DNA from: Diabrotica undecimpunctata
Lineage: Eukaryota > Arthropoda > Insecta > Coleoptera > Chrysomelidae
NCBI RefSeq assembly: GCF_040954645.1
Contig: NC_092806.1
Location: forward strand, 159,336,328-159,400,327
Length of the DNA stretch: 64,000 nucleotides
Direction of reading: 5' to 3'
Shown here: positions 10,212 to 21,239 of the stretch, piece after piece
Layout of the letters: each line of letters starts with the position of its first letter
Position numbering within the stretch: the stretch's first letter is position 1
Notes under the pieces: model-generated
Database searches by the model: none
Seen by the model: the letters and a program-made list of their open reading frames with translations, nothing else
Told to the model about the DNA's origin: nothing
Translations under genes and position numbers: made by a program

Positions 10212-12481
10212 GTCTAGGCTGTTTTGGATTGGACATTTTCCATAGGAAGCTATTTTTTTGTTGGAATCCCTTCAGGATGTGCCCTATCGATAATCACGAT
10301 ATGCGCCAGTCGCAAACCCTGTGCTAAATTTTTTATTTAACAAAATCTGAAAACAATTGAAAATTTCTCATTTTTTTGCTCTTATTTTTGTTTATAATTC
10401 GAAAAATATTGATCCTAGAGAAAAACTTATACCAGGTTAAAAGTTTTGTTATTTAATTTTACACAATATTTCGTTAGCGAGAAATTGAAAATTTAATGTT
10501 TATTGTTGAAAAAATAGCAATAATTGGAAAAATGAGTACAAAAAAATGAATTTAATCCTTTAAATGTTTTCGACTTTCTAAACTTGACCTACAAGCTCCA
10601 TATTCCGCCTAGAAAAACCTTTTAATATGTTTAAAATGTGTGTTAAATTTTGTTAAGATCGGTCGGATAGGTTTTGCATAATAATTTTGCAACCCAGCCT
10701 ACTGGAAAAAAATCGCAAATTTTCAAATTTATAGTAGGCATAAGGCCTTTAGATAGTTGCAAATTGTTTTGCACATAAAAGAAGGCTCAAACTTTCAAAC
10801 GCTTTTTGTAAAATTCAAATCGGTTCACTAGGAGAGCCTACAAAATGTTTTCAAGTTTTAAACATTTTTTATATATATTAGGGTTATAAACAAATTGAAT
10901 AACTCTACGAGCTTAAAACATATTAATTTCAAAATTTATACACTTAAAGAACATTAAAGAGGCTTCTTTAAAAAAAATACATTCGGCTTACTGGTTGCCG
11001 AGATATTGAAGGTCAAAATTGGCATACATTTTCTGTGTAACCGTAAGTGATAGAGGGCTCGTTTTTAAACAAATACCCTTGTCTTGTCAAGTACTTTTTA
11101 TATGAAAAGTTTTACGTAATGCGCTTTATGGCAACATCCATAAAAAAGACAAATAAAAAACCGTTTTCGCGTAAAATGTCGCTCGGAATGCATGAGAGGT
11201 GGTGGGGGACATTCACTTGAAATGTGAATCGGCGAGTTCAAAATCATAGCGCGCGCTAAAAATTGCATTATCTCGGCTTCTTGTCAACCAATTTTGCTCT
11301 TTTTTTTTTTAATCGATGTCTCGGACGACAAGGATTTCAAATATGATATTTTCAAATACCATTTTTAATTGAAAAATTGAGAAATTTGCAATAAACAATT
11401 GTATGTTAAACAAGTAATTGCATTTTTTGTTCATGCATCTCTTTTGAGCTTGCAATTTATACATTGAAATAAATTGTTACTTTTAGTAAACAAATATGTA
11501 TTTATAAGTTGTTAATAAATAATTTAAATTGTTAAAACAAAAGCGAACGAAAAAAAATTTTTTTTTTCATAAATAAACTTTATTTTGACTAAATTTTCAA
11601 TAATTTTTTTTTAAAGTATTTTTCTTTTGTTTGAAGGACAAGAATCTTCAGGTCTGACCTTGACCTCCAATATCTCGGCAATCAGTAAGCCGAATGTATC
11701 TTTTTTTTAAGAAGCGTCTTTTAATGTTCTTTAAGTGTATAAATTTTGAAATTGATATGTTTAAAGCTCGTAAAGTTATTCAATTTGTTTATAAGCCTAA
11801 AAAATGTTTAAAACTTTAAAAAATTTTCTAGGCTCTCCTAGTGAACCGATTTGAATTTTACAAAAAGCATTTGAAAGTATGAGCCTTCCTTTATAGTAAA
11901 AACATTTGCAACTATCTGACAACCTTATTTAGGGCCTACTATAAATTTAAAAATTTGCGATTTTTTTCAAAGTAGGCTGGATTGCAAAATTATTATGCAA
12001 AAACCTATCCGACCGATCTTAACAAAATTTAGCACACGTTTTAAACAGATTAAACGGTTTTTCTAGGCGCAATATGGAGCTTGTAAGTCAAGTTTAGAAA
12101 GTCGAAACCATTTAAAGGATTAACTTTATTTTTTTGTACTTTTTTTTCCAATTATTGCTATTTTTTCAACAATAAACATTAAATTTTCAATTTCTAGCTA
12201 ACGAAATATTGTGTAAAATTGAATAACAAAACTTTTAACTTCCTGTAATTTTTTCTCTAGGATCAATATTTTCCGAATTATAAACGAAAATAGGAGCAAA
12301 AAATTGAGAAATTTTCCATTGTTTCCAGATTTTGTTAAATAAAAATTTTAGCACAGGGTTTGCGACTGGCGCATATCGTGATTATCGATATTAGGCACAT
12401 ACTGAAGGGATTCCAGCAAAAAAATAGCTTCCTATGGAAAATGTCCATTATGGTCTGAATTTTTACAGATCCCGCCTAGTC
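10212..12481 (-). mobile_element. palindromic TA-flanked element A (long inverted repeats, internally deleted)
   Basis: About 2.27 kb. Left arm 10212-11018 and right arm about 11665-12481 are reverse complements over roughly 0.8 kb. Both ends carry an AGtCTAGGC-type terminus (GTCTAGGC left; GACTAGGC on the complement at the right) and are flanked by TA. Outer ends differ: TGTTTTGGATTGGAC at the left, GGGATCTGTAAAAATTCAG on the right complement. Element B (29106-31894) is the same family inverted. The middle (11019-11664) is single-copy sequence shared with B, including the last codons and polyadenylation region of B's gene (11569-11653, minus strand). The rest of that gene is deleted. Superfamily unknown. 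Confidence 0.85.
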
Positions 12482-12492
12482 TAATAGGAAAT

Positions 12493-12662
12493 CCTTTAAA
12501 ATGAGAATTTGTAACGATATTTGTTACTGAATTATTGCAAAAAGATGTCAAACAGAAATATCAAATAATGTCTGCTGAAAAAGGACAACTCGTGGCACTT
12601 TGCTGTATCATTAACGCCCTGGGAAATTCAATACTACCTGTTATGATTTTTCCGAGAGTTAA
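12493..12662 (+). pseudogene. pogo/Tigger-type transposase fragment
   Basis: The + frame reads KYQIMSAEKGQLVALCCIIN and then ALGNSILPVMIFPRVNFK. This is the block of DDE transposases of the pogo/Tigger group that follows the first catalytic aspartate (S/T-AE+G-LVT-C-INA-GN-IPP--IFPRV). It starts only about 12 bases right of element A and is cut at 12663 by a LINE end, so only about 55 residues remain. Confidence 0.7.
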
Positions 12663-12663
12663 T

Positions 12664-12890
12664 TTCAAACTTCTTCTACTTAACCTTCTCTCGTCCATGT
12701 TTGGACATAGGTCTCTTCCAACGCCTTCCATCGATGTCTATCTTGAGCAAAATACTTCCAATTTGTTTTGATTATTGCTTTTATGACGTCCACCCATCTC
12801 ATCTGTGGTCCTCCTATTGGTTGTCTACCTTTTTAAGGTCTCCAAAGTTGTATTGTGGTATTCCAACGTTGGTCTTTTTGTCTAGCAGTT
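12664..12890 (-). mobile_element. LINE 3' tail fragment
   Basis: On the minus strand the tail reads GRQPIGGPQMRWVDVIKAII, then KYFAQDRHRWKALEETYVQT and WTREG*. This is the characteristic end of an RTE-like LINE family (GRPxMRWxDDIK...DRxRWKxLEEAYVQxW), followed by GAAGAAG-type tail sequence at 12664-12672. It joins directly onto the pogo fragment, which suggests insertion into it. Confidence 0.7.
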
Positions 12891-12894
12891 GATA

Positions 12895-13650
12895 AATTTG
12901 AATGAAAATTTGGGATTGAGTATATTTTCCCCTTAACTTCAAAAGTGACATATGCTCAACTTGAGCTTTTTGTATTTTAGGGGTGAAATCCACCCCTTTT
13001 GTTAAAAATGGTTAAAAATGCAGATTTAAGCATTCTGGCATCATTAATCTAGATTAATTAAATAAAATAAATATTTTACAACATTTATAAGCATGATTTA
13101 TGATTTTAATTAATTTTTAAACCCTTTTAGCAACTATCCCTTAAATGGAAAATTATGAAAAAATTATTTTTTATATTTCTGAAATATCAAATCGCATATT
13201 AATATTACCCCAATAGTTTCTTTAATATTTGTGATATAATTTTCGATTGACTGTGAAATTTCAACCCTTAAAAACCACCCCCTTAAAGCAGAATCATTGA
13301 AAAAATTAATTTCAAGAAATTTTAATTATTTGAATAATACATGACTGTACCCCTTGTTATAAAAATAATGGAAAATGTTTTTTTATTAGCTTTAATAGCT
13401 TTAATCATTTAGAAACTTTTTTATTGGTTATGATAAACTTTATTAATATATTCCAAACTTTATTAATATTAGTCTTTCCATATTTCCTGAACAATTTTTT
13501 CAGTGCTTATGTGACTTATAAAAATTTAATTTGTTTGTTAAGAGGAAAACGTATTAAAATAAATATTAAAATATATGAAAAGTTCATTCATTTTTTATTT
13601 AAGTAATGTTTCATAAATTAATCAAATATTAATAGTACTTAATTGTTAAT
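12895..13650. other. AT-rich noncoding
   Basis: No gene recognised. It contains several short blocks of the form GGGGTGAAATCCACCCC. Similar blocks recur at 14335-14360 (GGGGTGGCATCCACCCCC), suggesting that 12.9-14.6 kb is one old repeat unit. Confidence 0.35.
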
Positions 13651-13653
13651 TTT

Positions 13654-13793
13654 TCACTCTTCATCAGAGCTCTTTTCACCAATTTCTCCTTTTTCATTAA
13701 TTATGGGGCTATTTTGGCAATTGTCCCCACTGCATGATCCGCAGACTGCATTGCAAAATAACCCTTTTGAAGCGCCGCATTGCAAAATTTGAA
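13654..13793 (-). pseudogene. CXC (tesmin/TSO1-like) cysteine-domain fragment
   Basis: The minus strand reads QCGASKGLFCNAVCGSCSGD, then NCQNSPIINEKGEIGEKSSD, then two Glu codons and a stop. The spacing of cysteines (C-x7-C-x3-C-x2-C-x4-C) is that of the second half of a tesmin/TSO1-like CXC domain. I recall this arrangement at the C-terminus of an arthropod repeat protein family whose middle part is encoded in element B at 29876-30477. Here only the C-terminal half of the domain remains, in AT-rich DNA with no element B arms nearby. Confidence 0.5.
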
Positions 13794-13799
13794 AAATTC

Positions 13800-15135
13800 T
13801 GATTTTTTTAAATCAATTTTTTTTTCAAAAATATGCGTTTTAAACCGGTCAAAATTTTTGAGGTCATTACTTATGCTAAAATAAAAAACGTCTTATAGGG
13901 ATTGCTATAAATTTTAATTTTTTTGGAAATGGCGTATGTTTTATTTTTCACTTTTTCCAAAAAAATTCGAAAGGGTCCTCTTATATTCATCATAACTTGG
14001 TTAATTTTGATGCTATCAACTTTTTCTAGAGCTCATTTTATAGGTATTTCTGAGTACTTTGAAAATTGTTCAATAAGTATATTTTTTTATTCAATTTTTT
14101 ATTAGCTTCAATATTGGTAATGACAACTTTTTTATAAAAACTTATAGTTTTTAAGTTATTTATGAAAAACCGCTTTAAAACATGCATTTTTTCACGAAAA
14201 ATCAAAATCTTTGATCTTCAATAACTCAAAAAGTATTGATTTATTTTAATAACTTTATAAGATATATTTTGTTTAGATTTGGTTCCTCCATCAATTTCTG
14301 GGGTTATTTTTAATAAAATAATTTCCATCCCCGGGAAGGGGTGGCATCCACCCCCAGGGTAAAAACGCAAGGTGAAAAACGATTTATGTAATTTTAGTAA
14401 ATTTTAAATTGTTGTTGGTTTTTTTTTTTACTTTTTGTAAGCTTTGTCCATAAAATTGTACAATTTTCAGTGACAATAAAGCATATTTTTTTTCTATAAT
14501 CTTAAGAACTCTTCGAAAAGAAATATATAGCAAAAAGAAATCCTTATAACATTTATGAGGCACGTCACTGCCCAAATCGTTTTGCGATCAGTTGAAAATT
14601 TGATACCGTGTTAAATAAAATTGTATTAATATTTTCTAAACAAAATGTCTCCATATTATGGTCCTTCTAAAATAGCCAGTTCATCTCTGTCTTCAATAGT
14701 GTTGTTGTCCCCTCGAGCCCCCCGATTGAGGCGTGTCTTTCAATCAATCTAATTGAAATATCTCCTTATACGCGACCTTCAAAGACAGTTTACATCTCAA
14801 AAAATCCGCAATGGCATTACCTACCTTAAAATTTAAGATCTTCTCGGTGTAAAACTTAATTGTGTGATGTAATAAATATTTGTTAAGACTTTGATAATTT
14901 TTATACAGAATTAAGTATCTAGATTATCGAGTAAAATTTGTATATAAACAATTTAATTCTTTAAATCTTATGTAAATATTTCTATCTCCGTCTTTTACAA
15001 AATTTCAGTAATGGTTTTAAATTAAATTTGATTAGGTAGTAAGGTTTTTATTACAGGAACTGACAAGATAATTATTCTCACCCTTTTTTGTTCAATTAAT
15101 ATATATTACCATCTTCCCGACTGTCCGAAGACATA
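13800..15135. other. AT-rich noncoding
   Basis: No supported gene. Short + and - frames (for example 13923-14105) are featureless and match AT-rich drift. A G/C block, GGGGTGGCATCCACCCCC, sits at about 14340. Confidence 0.4.
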
Positions 15136-15140
15136 GGGCA

Positions 15141-15204
15141 TACAGAAATAACGTTGTAACAGTCTATTGATACCAATTCATACACGGAAAGTTTAACGAA
15201 TTGT
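15141..15204. repeat. dispersed 64-bp repeat (copy 1)
   Basis: Matches 43767-43830 with about two mismatches (begins TACAGAAATAACGTT, ends CGAATTGT). A LINE RT fragment begins right after it, so it may be target sequence or an element end. Confidence 0.8.
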
Positions 15205-15590
15205 GTTTTTTTCACCACGTGGGTCGATCCACTATTGACCACATTTTCTCCTTAACCCAGATTATAGAAAAAAAGATGGCACGGAATCAAGAGATTCATA
15301 TATTGTTCGTCGACCTACGGAAAGCCTACGACAGCGTTACACTGAAGAAGCTGTGGCAATCAATAGAAAGCACGAATATTAATATAGAATTAATAAAAGC
15401 CGTCAAAGTGCTATACAACCAACCAATAACAAAAATAAAAGCAGATATACAAATAACAACAGGATTTATAACATCAAAAGGATTACAGCAAGGATGTTGT
15501 CTGTCCCCCACTTTATTTAAAATATACCTCGAAAGTGCTTTAACAAAGATGAAAACAAAAATGCAGGAGAATGGGGATACCGCTCACGTT
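15205..15590 (+). mobile_element. LINE reverse transcriptase core fragment
   Basis: An open + frame covers RT fingers and palm: GRSTIDHIFSLTQIIEKKM, then ILFVDLRKAYDSV with the first catalytic aspartate, and LQQGCCLSPTLFKIYLESAL. It stops making sense after about 15590, before the YADD box, and runs into unrelated sequence. The second half of the active site is therefore missing. The family is RTE-like, nearest within this window to the LINE at 54856-55991 (LKQGCCLSPTLFKIYVQEAL). Confidence 0.8.
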
Positions 15591-15669
15591 TACTCCGCTC
15601 ACGATACGTTTCATCTATTTGTCAATATTAAACCAAGCTCAAGTCTTCTTTTTAAACTTTTTTTTTGAA

Positions 15670-16265
15670 CGAATCTTTTTTAGTTTAGTTGTGTGTTTCA
15701 AAAAGTTAAGTATTAGTAGTTCCCCAATTCACATACAATGCTAGTTGTTCAAAAACACGTGTATAGTTGCCACTTTATGGCAAATTTATTACCATAATAA
15801 TTTATTTTCTTCTAATTCTGTACGAAAATTGTTAAAGTAAATAATGAACTCGAATTTTTAAAGACAAGTTAACGCGTAAAAATCTGTTTAAATATTTGAT
15901 TGTTAAACAAAGATAATTTTAATAAAGTGTTAATGTATTTGAATATGTTATGTGGGCATATTTTTTTATGTTCATAATTTGTTAATAAGGCCTGGATTCT
16001 TGATTGGCCGTGGTTTAAAATGTTGATCACTGTTTTGGAGGTCTCCAAGTACGACTTTTTGCTACTGGTTTTCCTTTCATTGGTATTGGTGATACTATAC
16101 ATGATTTAATCAATGTCTGATGAATACAGGAAGTAGAAACAATATTGAACTTTTAGAGAAAAGATCGAAACGGTACTGACGCGTAAAAAGAGCCGGTGTC
16201 AACAAATAAATAAAAAAAATATCCTAGAGAAAAAAAATGGACTTCTAATGAAACATAAAAGGACG
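15670..16265. other. noncoding, nothing firmly recognised
   Basis: The minus strand has an open stretch at 15869-16102 without a recognised domain. The segment just left of 16267 is the target into which the next LINE inserted; rejoined across the LINE it reads KDELEEWVATKSSAESDSSK, which might be an old coding sequence of unknown kind. Confidence 0.3.
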
Positions 16266-16266
16266 A

Positions 16267-17694
16267 GTTAGAAGAATGGGAGAAAGCCACAAAGAGATGT
16301 CGACTGCTCAAACGTCTCACAGCAACAAAGTGGGGCGCCACGCAAGATGTCCTGGTAGCAACATACAAAACCTATGTCCGGCCGATATTAGAATATGGGA
16401 GTGAAGCTACAATAACTGCGAGTACAAACACCACCTCCAAGCTTGAAGTCGCCCAGAACACTGCCCTTCGCGTCATCACCGGTGCTCCAAAATCAACACC
16501 GATTACATCAATGGAAGCCCAGACCGGTATTGAACCAATACAATGCCGCAGAGAGCAACACGCGTTAACCTTCTGGGAAAGGCAAAGACGAATACTTCCA
16601 CAAAAATGGGACGAATATAGACAAGCAGCCTCACGTCTTAAAACACAAACCACTCTGCTTACAGTAGCAAACCAAATCATGGAAAAATACCACATTGTCC
16701 TGTCGGAAGCCGCCCCCTTCCCAGCGCAAACCACACTGGCCCGCTGTCTACCAAACACAGAATTACTGCTTGAAAACCATAACGACCCGAAGCACTTATC
16801 GTCAGACATTGCCCTAAGGAAAGCCGCCCTAGAGACGATACACACCAAGTACCCAGCACATGAGTGGCTCCACATCTACTGCGATGGATCCTCGATGCCG
16901 GACTCGGGAAGAACAGGAGCAGGATATGTCTCATCGTTCTTCAAAGGCTCTATAGCTGTGGGTGCCCCTCTCAGCAACTACGACGGCGAAATTGCTGCTA
17001 TACACGAAGCTGCAAAAAATCTTGAGAATTTCCAACACCCCCAAAAAGTTGCCTTCTTCATCGACTGCCAAGCCGCAATCCTCGCTCTGTCGACAAATCG
17101 ATACACCGACTGTGCCAAAACAATATCTTGTCGTGTCCAACTATCGAACTTGATGGAAAAAGGGTGGCTGATTACTCTACAATGAATCCCTAGTCATGTC
17201 GGTGTTGAAAGAAATGAAGCGGCGGATGAACTTGCAAAAGAAGGCACTACTCTTCCACAGCCCCCTAGCTTCCAATCGTACACATCAGCAAAGTCCACCA
17301 TTAGAAGAGGAATCAAAGCGAAGATAAAAGAGCAGCAAATACAAGCCGGTGCTGGAAAATCTTGGGCCCACCTAATAGAGTCACCAATCCCTCGCAACTT
17401 GCCGAGACCTATTAGTGTAGCCGTCTTCAGAACAACTACGGGGCATGACTACCTGGCCTCCCATCTACATCGCATCGGCGTCCGCGAAAATGACAACTGT
17501 CCATTATGTGATCAGCCCCAGATGGATGCTGCTCACCTTCCAGAGTGCCCAGCCCTGAAAACAGACCCACCCGAGGAGGATGAAGATCGCCTACGAGAAA
17601 CGACTCGTCTATACTGGTCAGCGCGCCACCAAATGACTAACATGCCAAGGGTGGGCGTTGGCTAGTAAGTAAGTAAGTAAGTTAGAAGAATGGG
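16267..17694 (+). mobile_element. RNase H-bearing LINE (I/R1-like group), 5'-truncated, with target duplication
   Basis: A retrotransposon 3' part covering the end of the RT, an RNase H domain and a zinc knuckle. Motifs in order: TYKTYVRPILEYGSEA and LEVAQNTALRVITGAP (post-RT); WLHIYCDGSS, GEIAAIHEAA and FFIDCQAAILAL (RNase H acidic residues); IPSHVGVERNEAADELAKEG (its C-terminal Asp/His block); and CPLCDQPQMDAAHLPEC (CCHC-like). A single TGG-to-TGA nonsense change at 17183-17185 interrupts an otherwise open frame. It ends in (TAAG)n and is bracketed by perfect 14-bp copies of GTTAGAAGAATGGG (16267-16280 and 17681-17694). Codon use is GC-richer than the surroundings. This looks like a relatively young insertion. 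Confidence 0.92.
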
Positions 17695-18850
17695 TTGCGA
17701 CAAAGTCTTCAGCGGAAAGCGACTCTTCAAAACGTCAGGATTGTAGCATTTACAAATTCTTTAGTATATAAATTCCTTGATATATATATTGAAATCCCCT
17801 CGTATATGTATTAAATTGAAATCCCGTCATATATGTATTGAAATAACGAAGAATGATTTCAGTGTATTTCTCTTTACTTTCATACAAGTTAAAATACGCA
17901 AAAAGTATTTTCAATTCCTCTTAGCGTCGCCAAGTAATATAAACATATTTTTAGAGTTTGTTTATGTTTTACAGATGTGTACGTCCTCGGCATGCTTTTG
18001 CGTTTCATATTCTGCGTTTTAAATAAATATTTCCGTCAATGCGAATGAATTTTAAAAGATAATTGCTCAATTCTCACTTGGGTTGCTGTAAGAGACAGTC
18101 GGCTTCGGTGTGGATCCAACTTTTACATCAAATTTGAAATGTTCCTCGTTGTTCGTCTCTTTTCATGAAAAATATGTAATGTATTGTGGCAGTTAATGGT
18201 TCAGTTAAAGTTTTAAGTGAGGATTGAAAGAATCGTCGTTTCCATTTTCGTTTTGTTTCTCCCTGGTTGTCGTCCCAGGCTTTTTAGCACTTTGGAGATG
18301 AATTTGTTCGTGTGTTCGTTACACAGAGGGTGAAGCCCAGTTCTACCCCAGAAGCACCAGTGACGTCCAGGTACAGAAAATTCAAAGTGTTTTAGTGAAA
18401 AATCCAGGTAACTTTTTGTTTCAAATTTTAAAGTAAAGACAGACATTTTTTTCTAAAGTAATAATTCCTTTCATTAAAATTGAAATATTTAACATCGTAA
18501 ATTTTAGTGCATTGTTAGCTGTCATTTTAATTGTAGTTTTAAATTTAATGTTACCATAAGACAGCTCGCTTTACTATTTTCGATATTCATTTGTTTTGTT
18601 AAAAAAAAAAGATTAACCTCTATTGCAATATCAATTTTTTTGTAAGTTTATGTAATATCTCCAACTCCTAGATTTTGTAAACGGATGATATGCAAGTTTT
18701 CTTTGTTATTTTTGTACTCTGTAACTATTAATCTAGTAATTTGTGCCATTTATTTTTGTAACTGTTTGTGTAACACAATAAATGTTTAATTTTTTGTAAA
18801 CCATTATGTTTGTTTATCTTGACTAACTCTCTAACCCCTTTTTTTTTGAA
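17695..18850. other. noncoding, nothing recognised
   Basis: No supported gene. A GC-richer patch at 18240-18400 has an open minus frame without a recognisable motif. AATAAA near 18777 could be a polyadenylation signal of an unidentified transcript. Confidence 0.35.
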
Positions 18851-18854
18851 TCTA

Positions 18855-18958
18855 CGACAAAAGGACGCGGAAAACAGGACGCGAGACCAAAGGACGCGGA
18901 AAAAAGGACGCGCGATAAAAGGACGCGCGAAAAAAGGACGCGTGGAAAAAAGGACGCA
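18855..18958. repeat. subterminal AAAAGGACGCG array (left end of MULE)
   Basis: Seven copies of an 11-16-base unit around GGACGCG, mirrored by seven at 21137-21236. Subterminal motif arrays of this kind are usual transposase-binding sites in DNA transposons; that role is inferred here. Confidence 0.85.
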
Positions 18959-19535
18959 TATTATTAATGAATTACTATAAATAGTTTATTTTAATTGACA
19001 TTAGCCATTGCCCCCTTTTTATCCCCATATGTTATTACAGAAAATGATTCTACCTAACCTAAAATCGGTTACGGTAAGAGTAAAAAGTGAAAAATAATTA
19101 TATGAAAAAAACTTGCCCTCACATTTTATCGAGGCTTAGGACTAAAATATCTTAAGTAAAATAATAAATACTACTATAATGTTGATTCAAGATTTCTGGT
19201 ATTGAAACAGGTTAGATTCCATATTATCAGAATTATGTATGGGATTAGAAAAACCCAAGTACCAGCCCAGTAAGGGGTCTAATGAGGGTTTAACGCGAAC
19301 CGGAAGGTTGGTAAATTCCGCAGGTAATGTTAAGAATGTAAATAGAAACGATTAGTAAGAAAATAAAACTTTCTAATTGTTTGATAATTGTTTTTAAGAA
19401 ATGAATATTACAAAAGGTCCGATATAACAAAACATCATTAACCAAATTGTTTATATAGGGGAAACTTGTCGCGGTAGGTAATTTATTCTGTTCTTAACAA
19501 GAAAACATTTTACAAATTGATATCAGTCTGTTAAG

Positions 19536-19900
19536 ATGGTGTTAGCGTTTGTGAAAAGCCAAAAAGGCAACAACTTGTTACTTTATAATGGATTTCTCCA
19601 TAAAAAAGAGCGAGTGATTGGTGAAAAGACAATTTGGAAGTGTGCTACTTATAATAAGTGCAAATGTACAGGAAGAGTGCATACCGTTGTGGATGAAATT
19701 ACAAAATCCACAGAACATAATCACGTTGCAGACACGGCAAAGATTGAAGCAAAAGAAGCTTGTAACCGGATGAAAGAAGTTGCACAACAACTGGAACACT
19801 CCACCCAAGGTGTAGTAAGTGAAATTTCTCAAGGACTTTCCTTAGCTGCTACGGCACAACTACAGGCGGTGAGCTATTTCTATTATTTGATAGCGGGCCA
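19536..19900 (+). pseudogene. MULE transposase N-terminal part (FLYWCH zinc finger)
   Basis: The frame opens with ATG at 19536. Residues 1-65 form a FLYWCH zinc finger, a DNA-binding module common at the N-terminus of insect MULE transposases: FVKSQKGNNLLLYNGFLH, IWKCATYNKCKCTGR, and ending TEHNHV. A helical stretch follows (IEAKEACNRMKEVAQQLEHS). The gene breaks at about 19867: the reading frame drifts and the segment that normally links to the catalytic domain is missing, so a deletion with frameshift separates it from the 19871-20824 part. The sequence at the break, CAGGCGGTGAGC, resembles a splice donor, but no usable acceptor gives the next frame with a reasonable intron. Confidence 0.85.
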
Positions 19901-20824
19901 GAAGAAGAACGTATTTTGTTATTTTCAACACAAAGAAATTTAAGATTTATGGAACAATGCGATCATTGGTATGCCGATGGAACATTTAACTCAGCACCAC
20001 CATTGTTTTCTCAAATATACACAATTCATGGAGTGCGATATAGTAATGTAATCCCGACTGTATTTGCACTTCTAACGAACAAAACACAAGAGACTTATAC
20101 ACGTGTTTTTCAGCAACTAAAGGTGTTGAATCCGGCCTTGCGCCCTCTAACAATAATGATGGACTTTGAAAGAGCGGCAATGAATGCTGCACAAACTGAG
20201 TTCCCAAATGTGAAAATCCGCGGATGTTTTTTTCATTTCTCGCAGTGTATGTGGCGCCATATTCAAAGTGCCGGATTGCAACGTAGATATATTGAGAATC
20301 CTGACTTCGCCCTTCATCTAAGACAATTGACAGCTCTTGAGTTTGTTCCAGACCACCATGTAGTCAGAGTGTACGAGGAGTTGCTCAAAAGCGATTTTTA
20401 TACACAAAATGAAAAACTACTAGTGCCGCTGATTAATTACTTTGAAGACACTTGGATAGGGAGATTAGCTAGAAGAGGAAATCGAAGACAACCCCTTTTT
20501 CCATCAAATGTATGGAATTGTTACGATTTGGCAGACCAAGATATACCTCGAACTAATAATGCTGTCGAAGGATGGCACAACAGCTTTTCTTCTCTTCTCA
20601 ATAGCGCACATCCGAATATTTGGAAATTTATTAATTCTCTAAAAAAAGAATATGATTTAAATGTTTTGAAAATAGAGCAGTACATTTCGGGCAATGTACC
20701 TCCACGCAAAGGAAAATATCAAGATACAGCAAACAGGATAAGGGCTATTGTTGCCGATTATGCTGACAGGCCAACTTTAGAATATTTGAGAGGCATTGCT
20801 CACAAGTTTCAGTTGCAAACATAA
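19871..20824 (+). pseudogene. MULE transposase catalytic domain
   Basis: The second frame is open from about 19871 (LFLLFDSGPEEERILLFST) to TAA at 20824. It holds the MULE transposase core: HWYADGTF (first Asp), LTIMMDFERAAMNAA (second Asp), GCFFHFSQCMWR (the C-x2-H block), and NNAVEGWHNSF (the Glu). All acidic residues expected for DDE catalysis are present. The only visible fault is loss of continuity with the upstream FLYWCH part. It might therefore be recent, or the two parts may be joined by an RNA-level event I cannot see. Confidence 0.9.
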
Positions 20825-21239
20825 AAAAAATACAAAAAAAATTAATATCAAAAATAAAACAAAAAAAAAAATAAAATGACAAAAAAATTCCAAAAAAAGC
20901 AAAAAATTAAAAAAAAATAAAAAAAAACTTGTAAACACACCAGCTTCTGCTGCCAGTCCTAAGCCTGGATAAAGTGTGAAGGCAAGTTTTTTTCATATAA
21001 ATATTTTTTACTTTTACCGTAACCGATTTTAGGTTAGGTAGAATCATTTTCTGTAATTATATATAGGGGATAAACGGGGGTAATTGCTATTGTCAATTAA
21101 AATAAACTATTTATAGTATTTCATTAATAATATGCGTCCTTTTTTCCACGCGTCCTTTTTTCCACGCGTCCTTTTTTCGCGCGTCCTTTTTTCCGCGTCC
21201 TTTTTTATGCGTCCTTTTTTCCGCGTCCTTTTGTCGGTA

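Larger units (their letters stand above)
18855..21236 (+). mobile_element. MULE DNA transposon with about 0.28-kb terminal inverted repeats
   Basis: A 2.38-kb Mutator-like element. Inverted repeats span 18855-19140 and 20956-21236 and begin CGACAAAAGGACGCGG. Each end carries seven tandem copies of an AAAAGGACGCG unit, followed by a unique part (ATTAATGAATTACTATAAAT...). Inside is a + strand transposase with FLYWCH and MULE domains (separate entries). No exact 8-9-bp target duplication was found, so the borders may have decayed. The A-rich stretch after the stop (20825-20930) is unusual for a coding element. Confidence 0.88.

Noticed and set aside
13424..13606. Hydrophobic + frame as a small membrane protein
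   Set aside because: AT-rich sequence gives Phe/Ile/Leu-rich frames by chance; no start context or homologue.
16372..16875. 167-residue minus frame
   Set aside because: It is the shadow of the RNase H LINE on the + strand, which has clear motifs.
19861..19890. Intron in the MULE transposase at CAG|GTGAGC
   Set aside because: The nearest usable acceptor would make an intron of about 25 bases; a deletion with frameshift is simpler, though not proven.
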